DNA of 7,771 nucleotides from assembly GCA_005240015.1 (NCBI GenBank), contig SBBV01000194.1:1-7771 (forward strand), given 5' to 3'. The notes under the pieces are model-generated. The model was not told the DNA's origin. It ran no database searches and saw only the letters and a list, made by a program, of their open reading frames with translations. This document shows, piece after piece, positions 4,264 to 7,771 of the stretch. This DNA is from Candidatus Odyssella thessalonicensis (GTDB lineage Bacteria; Pseudomonadota; Alphaproteobacteria; Bin65). Position numbers and translations under genes: made by a program. Each line of letters starts with the position of its first letter. The stretch's first letter is position 1.

Positions 4264-5235
4264 CTCGGCCCAGAGGCGCGCGGCGCCGCGCACGCCGCTC
4301 GAATCGCCGTGCTTGGCAGGGACGAGGCGCGTCGCGATGCGGTCGGAGAAGATGGGCGGGCCCCAGAGTCGCGGCACGTCGGCATAGAGTGCCGCGACGT
4401 TGGAGAGCCCGCCGCCCAGCACGATGACCTCGGGATCGAGGATGTTGACGATCATGCCGAGCGCGCGTGCGAGGCGCTCCTCGTAGCGCGCGAGCACGTC
4501 GCGCGCGGTGGCCTCGCCCTCGGCGGCGCGTCGCGCGATCTCGCCGCCGGACAGCGCCGCGCCACCGGCCGCGGCGCCCGCAATTGCGGCGTAGTCGCGC
4601 TCGAAGGCGGGGCCCGAGAGGAAGGTTTCGATGCAGTCGGCGCGCCCGCACCAGCAATAGCGCGGCGGGCCATCGGCGGCGCTGCGCCCGGGCAGCGGCA
4701 CATGGCCCCACTCGCCGGCCACCGCGTTGACGCCGTTCACCACGTGCCCGCCCACCACGACTCCGCCGCCGACGCCGGTGCCGAGGATCACGCCGAACAC
4801 CGGGTCGGCGCCGGCGGCGGCACCGTCCACCGCCTCGGAGAGCGCGAAGCAGTTCGCGTCGTTGGCGATGCGCACCTTGCGCCCGAGCCGCGCCTCGAGA
4901 TCCTGCTTGAGCGGCTCGTCGTTGAGCCAGGTGGAGTTGCCGTTGCGGATGAGCCCGCTGAGCGGCGAGATCGAGCCGGGAATGCCGATGCCGACCGTGC
5001 CGATGGCGCCGAGCTCGTGCTCGGCCGCGTCGACGAGCCCGCCGATCGCCTCGATCGTGCCGTCATAGTCCTCGCGCGGCGTCGCCACGCGCCGGCGCAG
5101 CAGCTCGCGCCCGCCGCCTTCGCCGCCCATGGCGACGATCTCGATCTTGGTGCCGCCCAGGTCGATGCCGAGGCGGAGGACTTGCTTCGGATCGGCGTGG
5201 CGGCGGGAGCGGCGTTTGGTTCCGGCTTGCGGCAT
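4249..5235 (-). CDS. mak: ROK-family fructokinase, Mak-like (328 aa)
   Basis: This is an ATP-dependent sugar kinase of the ROK family that most resembles E. coli Mak (manno(fructo)kinase; fructose to fructose 6-phosphate). It has the phosphate-binding loop GIDLGGTKIE (23-32), GIPGSISP (84-91), RNGNSTWLN (97-105), the catalytic Asp126 in ANDANC and the ILGTGVGGG loop (150-158). The zinc site is formed by His178 in GEWGH with C194, C196 and C201 of CWCGRADCIE. NILDPEVIVLGGGLSN and AKHGDSSGVRGAA near the C-terminus are also nearly as in Mak. The start is uncertain. The ATG at 5233-5235 gives a basic 20-residue extension (KRRSRR) relative to E. coli Mak, and an in-frame TTG at 5281-5283 would add 16 more residues. 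Neither has a clear ribosome site. N-acetylglucosamine or glucose kinase activity is the alternative. Confidence 0.88.
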   Translation of the reverse strand: MPQAGTKRRSRRHADPKQVLRLGIDLGGTKIEIVAMGGEGGGRELLRRRVATPREDYDGTIEAIGGLVDAAEHELGAIGTVGIGIPGSISPLSGLIRNGNSTWLNDEPLKQDLEARLGRKVRIANDANCFALSEAVDGAAAGADPVFGVILGTGVGGGVVVGGHVVNGVNAVAGEWGHVPLPGRSAADGPPRYCWCGRADCIETFLSGPAFERDYAAIAGAAAGGAALSGGEIARRAAEGEATARDVLARYEERLARALGMIVNILDPEVIVLGGGLSNVAALYADVPRLWGPPIFSDRIATRLVPAKHGDSSGVRGAARLWAEGETA

Positions 5236-5293
5236 GTGCGGCGATGTTAGCGCAGGCGCGCCTGAAGCGCACTGAACCTCCAACGCGCAAGGA

Positions 5294-5318
5294 GGCGCCC
5301 GCGTTCCGCGCGGGCGCC
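5294..5318 (-). terminator. GC-rich hairpin downstream of the dienelactone hydrolase gene
   Basis: A 10-bp perfect stem (GGCGCCCGCG at 5294-5303 with its complement at 5309-5318) and a 5-base loop begin 35 bases past the stop of the minus-strand hydrolase gene, before the fructokinase gene. It is followed on the minus strand by only a short TCCTT, so it is a plausible but non-canonical terminator. Confidence 0.5.
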
Positions 5319-5353
5319 GCTAGCCGATCAGAATCCCGTCGATGCCGAAGCGC

Positions 5354-6280
5354 TCAGGCGAGGTTCTGCTTAAAGAACGCGATCGTCCGCTCCCAGGCGA
5401 GCTTGGCGGCCGCCTCGACGTAGCGCGGCGTCGAGTTGTTGTGGAAGCCGTGCTGCGTGCCGGGATAGGTGTGGATCTCGTATTTCACGCCGGCCGCCTT
5501 CGCCGCCGTCTCGAAGGCCGGGTACATCGAATTGATGCGTTCGTCGTTCTCGGCCAGCTGGATCAGCAGCGGCGCCTTGATCTGCGGCACCTTCGCGGTC
5601 TCGGGCGCGGCGCCGTAGAACGGGACGGCGGCATCGAGGTCGGCGCCCAGCGTCACCGCGAGGAAGTTGGTCGTCCCGCCGCCCCAGCAGAAGCCCGTCA
5701 CGCCGAGCTTGCGGTTCGAGGCTTCGTGCGCCTTCAAGTAGCGCGCGCTGTTGAGCATGTCGGTGCGCAGCTTGCCCTGGTCGAGCTTGGCCTGCATCGC
5801 GCGGCCGTCGTCGTCGTTGCCGGGATAACCGCCGACCGGCGCGAGGCCGTCGGGGGCGAGCGCCAGGAAGCCCTCGGTCGCAGCGCGGCGCGCCACGTCC
5901 TCGATGTAGGGATTGAGCCCGCGATTCTCGTGGATCACGAGCACGGCGGGGTAGGAGCCGGCCTTGCTCGGCTGCACGAGATAGCCGCGCATCGTGCCCG
6001 AGCTGCCGCCGGGCGAGGGATAGGACACGTAGCGCGCCTTGATGCGCTCGTCGGTGAACGAAACCATCTGCGCGCGCGCATAGCGCGGCAGCAGCGCCTG
6101 CGCCATGGCGAGGCCGCCCACGGTCACGACCGCGGCGCGCTGCAGGAACTCGCGGCGGTCGATGCGGCCGTGACAGTATTCGTCATAGAGATCGAACACG
6201 CGCTGATCGATCTCGCTTTGGGTCCATTCCCGCGCGTCGGGCGCGAGAGTCGACACGTCCGCCCCAACCTGTTCCGCCAT
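5354..6280 (-). CDS. Tat-exported dienelactone hydrolase-family protein (308 aa)
   Basis: This is an alpha/beta hydrolase of the dienelactone hydrolase family (PF01738). It has the nucleophile elbow GFCWGG with Cys198, Asp246 in ENDERI and His277 in TQHGFHN, forming the Cys-Asp-His triad typical of DLH, plus HENRGLNPYI (117-126) near the oxyanion region. The N-terminus has a twin-arginine motif DRREFLQ (Arg42-Arg43), a hydrophobic stretch (49-64) and ARA|Q cleavage near residue 70, preceded by about 41 extra charged residues. The mature enzyme would work in the periplasm. The ATG at 6278-6280 (minus) is chosen because AGGGAGGA precedes it at good spacing. The frame continues upstream to 6415 but has no better start. 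The true substrate is unknown, as relatives of this YghX-like type are not proven dienelactone hydrolases. Confidence 0.87.
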   Translation of the reverse strand: MAEQVGADVSTLAPDAREWTQSEIDQRVFDLYDEYCHGRIDRREFLQRAAVVTVGGLAMAQALLPRYARAQMVSFTDERIKARYVSYPSPGGSSGTMRGYLVQPSKAGSYPAVLVIHENRGLNPYIEDVARRAATEGFLALAPDGLAPVGGYPGNDDDGRAMQAKLDQGKLRTDMLNSARYLKAHEASNRKLGVTGFCWGGGTTNFLAVTLGADLDAAVPFYGAAPETAKVPQIKAPLLIQLAENDERINSMYPAFETAAKAAGVKYEIHTYPGTQHGFHNNSTPRYVEAAAKLAWERTIAFFKQNLA

Positions 6281-6462
6281 TGCCGGATCCTCCCTGAGCC
6301 AGGGCCGGCACTGTAGCGCAGAGCATCCGCTCGCGAAAACGGCACGCGGACTTTCGCCACATCGATCACGAGGTTCTGAAGAGCGGCGCTCCCCGCGCAA
6401 GGACGTCGCCCGCACATCACGGGTGCGCCGGAGGAAGGCCCGTCCTCATGTCAGAGAAAAAT

Positions 6463-6539
6463 TGGCGCGCCCGAGAGGATTCGAACCCCTAACCCCCAGA
6501 TCCGTAGTCTGGTGCTCTATCCAGTTGAGCTACGGGCGC
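6463..6539 (-). tRNA. tRNA-Arg (anticodon ACG)
   Basis: A complete 77-base cloverleaf is read on the minus strand. The acceptor stem is GCGCCCG/CGGGCGC, followed by discriminator G and an encoded CCA (6463-6465). The anticodon stem CCAGA/TCTGG encloses the loop CTACGGA, giving anticodon ACG (inosine at position 34 expected, reading CGU/CGC/CGA). The T-arm contains the standard TTCGAAT loop. A T-run follows directly on the minus strand (complement of 6456-6462) and may terminate the transcript. Confidence 0.97.
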
Positions 6540-6791
6540 TTGCCGGCCGATGTCGCGTGCCCGCGAGTGCGGATGCGCTCATATCGGCATGCGCGGGCGG
6601 CCGCGCAAGGGGCGGCCCGCGAGGGCGCGGACATTAGCCGCGAGACCCCGGCGAGTCCAGGGCGTGTGACCGGCTTCGCGGCGAGACCGCTTGCGCCAGT
6701 GTACGGCCGCAGACCGGCCTTGCTCCCCCCGCAGCGGCTTGGCAAGCTTCGGCGACGCTGCAATCCGCGGCGGGTCGGAGGGGGCTACGTC

Positions 6792-7526
6792 ATGTCGCAC
6801 CGGGCGGTCGTCGTTGCCGGCATTGCCCTGGCACTGCTCGCGGGCTGCGCCGAGGTCGACCGCGTCACCTTCATTGCGCTGGTCGGCGAGGCGCCCGGCG
6901 ACAAGCCGCTCTACACGGGTCTCGGTCCCTCGGCGCGCCTGGCGCGCGGCTATCCGCGAATTCCCGAGCCCGGCTATCGCCCGCCCGTGCTGCCCGATGC
7001 GCCGGCGGCGCCGCCCGCCGGCGACGCGGCGCGCGCGGCCCGCCAGGAATTGAGCGACCGCGCGAGCGACTACGAGCTGCGCGCGCGCTATCTGCGCCTC
7101 AACGCCGACGAGTATCTCGCCGCGGCCGGCCCGCTGCGGCCCACCGTGGGTCAGCCGCTGCCGCGTTTGGGCGGGCAGGTCCAGGCCCGGCTCGTCTCGG
7201 CGCGCCAGGCGCTGGCGCGGATCCAGGGCGACGTGCTGTCGCTGCACGGCGTGATCCAGCGCGGCGAGCAGGCCAAGGCCCAGGCCGAGCGCGCGCTGGC
7301 GGCGCTCAGGGCGGGCGGCGCCACCAATACGGACCAGGTCGTGAGGCCGCTCGCCGACGGCATCGCGGCGATGGATCGCATGCTGAAGGACGGCGACGTG
7401 GTGGTGGGCGCCTTCGTCGAGTGGATGGCCGAGCAGCGCAGCGCCCTCGACGGCTTCGAGGACGAGGTCCGCCGCGGCGTCGCCGCCGGCCCGGCGATCC
7501 TGCAGCGCGAATCGATCATCCAGTAG
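6792..7526 (+). CDS. Lipoprotein of unknown function (244 aa)
   Basis: The protein has a lipoprotein signal peptide with lipobox LLAGC (Cys19), so it should be anchored in a membrane facing the periplasm. A proline-rich linker (about residues 55-78) is followed by long Ala/Arg/Glu/Gln-rich helical segments (about 80-112 and 130-180) with coiled-coil-like heptads, then another helix near the C-terminus. The residue after Cys19 is Ala, so outer-membrane sorting would be expected. I do not recognise the family. The start ATG has GGAGGGGG upstream (6777-6784). The frame stays open back to 6423 across the tRNA, but that stretch is not coding. A GTCCGTG repeat element begins 5 bp after the stop codon. 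Confidence 0.75.
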   Translation: MSHRAVVVAGIALALLAGCAEVDRVTFIALVGEAPGDKPLYTGLGPSARLARGYPRIPEPGYRPPVLPDAPAAPPAGDAARAARQELSDRASDYELRARYLRLNADEYLAAAGPLRPTVGQPLPRLGGQVQARLVSARQALARIQGDVLSLHGVIQRGEQAKAQAERALAALRAGGATNTDQVVRPLADGIAAMDRMLKDGDVVVGAFVEWMAEQRSALDGFEDEVRRGVAAGPAILQRESIIQ

Positions 7527-7531
7527 GCGCG

Positions 7532-7618
7532 CGGACAATCACGGACGGACACGGACGCGCACGGACGTCAACGGAATGCGCCCAGCTCGCCGTCCGTGAT
7601 TGTCCGTGCAAGTCCGTG
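7532..7618. repeat. Dispersed inverted-repeat element, copy 2 (10-bp periodic GTCCGTG units)
   Basis: The ends carry a 17-bp perfect inverted repeat (7532-7548 with 7590-7606). The left half has ACGGAC(A) units at 7541, 7551, 7561 and 7571, and the right half has GTCCGTG at 7592, 7602 and 7612, all spaced exactly 10 bp. It shares 23 identical bases with copy 1 in opposite orientation, and the 10-bp framework continues beyond that with the linker bases changed. Both copies begin within 6 bp of a stop codon and are about 87 bases long. Confidence 0.8.
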
Positions 7619-7666
7619 CTCGTGCGTGCGCGCGCGTCCATGCATGGCCCCCTTCCGCTCCGCGCG

Positions 7667-7696
7667 TGGACGGCGCGGGCGCGGCTGCGCTATAGC
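7667..7696 (+). promoter_or_regulatory. Possible sigma-70-like promoter for the gpt-like gene
   Basis: TGGACG (7667-7672) and TATAGC (7691-7696) are separated by 18 bp, each matching 4 of 6 consensus positions. Transcription would begin only a few bases before the ATG at 7709, and no ribosome site is visible there, so the message would be nearly leaderless. Confidence 0.35.
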
Positions 7697-7708
7697 TCCC
7701 GCGCGATC

Positions 7709-7771
7709 ATGAGCGAAGCCGCCAACGAAAGATTCCACAAATCCTTCCCGGTCTCGTGGCAGGAGCTGCAC
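7709..7771 (+). CDS. gpt: Probable xanthine phosphoribosyltransferase, N-terminus only (cut by window end)
   Basis: Only 21 codons are present, MSEAANERFHKSFPVSWQEL plus His. The FPVSW(D/E/Q)xxH motif near the start is characteristic of alphaproteobacterial xanthine(-guanine) phosphoribosyltransferases, which salvage xanthine or guanine with PRPP. E. coli Gpt has the shorter equivalent YIVTWDML. A TATAGC hexamer lies 12 bases before the ATG. The frame is open to the window edge. A minus-strand frame over the same bases is judged a shadow. The call rests on a very short stretch. Confidence 0.6.
   Translation, partial: MSEAANERFHKSFPVSWQELH

Noticed and set aside
5342..6316. 324-residue plus-strand frame opposite the dienelactone hydrolase gene
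   Set aside because: The minus strand has full catalytic motifs, a Tat signal and a ribosome site. The plus frame is rich in Arg, His, Val and Glu, as expected for a shadow.
6423..6791. Upstream extension of the lipoprotein frame back to 6423
   Set aside because: It runs across the tRNA-Arg gene and would bury the lipoprotein signal peptide inside the protein. The ATG at 6792 has a good ribosome site.
7568..7771. Minus-strand frame at the right edge
   Set aside because: It overlaps the GTCCGTG repeat and the gpt-like start on the plus strand, and its translation shows no recognisable motif.

Overview
The window is a GC-rich, gene-dense piece of chromosome. Codon use (strong G/C third positions), the gene families and the short dispersed repeats suggest an alphaproteobacterium, probably of the Hyphomicrobiales/Bradyrhizobiaceae-Xanthobacteraceae type. 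The genus cannot be fixed from sequence alone. No phage, transposase, CRISPR or other obvious mobile system is visible. This looks like ordinary chromosome with several regulatory and repeat signals worth attention.

Layout from left to right. (1) The 3' end of a DHDPS/aldolase-family gene is followed 10 bp later by a small cupin gene, apparently one transcription unit. (2) An 87-bp dispersed inverted repeat built from 10-bp periodic GTCCGTG units comes next, then a CRP-like operator (TGTGA-N6-TCACA) upstream of a small secreted protein of unknown function. (3) A pair of inverted copies of a hairpin repeat (CCTCATCCTGAGG type) lies between convergent genes. (4) On the minus strand is a two-gene unit: a glucose 1-dehydrogenase-like SDR followed by an orphan sensory-rhodopsin-transducer (ASRT, PF07100) protein. 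(5) A small minus-strand gene with a TTG start and a MAPEG-family membrane-protein gene on the plus strand diverge around a perfect 20-bp palindrome that contains an FNR/FixK box. (6) On the minus strand are a Mak-type fructokinase (ROK family) and a Tat-exported dienelactone-hydrolase-family protein. (7) A tRNA-Arg(ACG) gene (minus) is followed by a lipoprotein gene (plus), a second copy of the GTCCGTG element, and the first 21 codons of a probable xanthine phosphoribosyltransferase gene (gpt).

How the genes may work together: the glucose dehydrogenase, the ASRT protein (a family proposed to bind small molecules or sugars) and the fructokinase give the middle of the window a sugar-metabolism flavour, although only the first two are clearly co-transcribed. 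The FNR/FixK box suggests that the small 81-residue protein, and possibly the MAPEG protein, respond to oxygen. The remaining genes look like unrelated neighbours.
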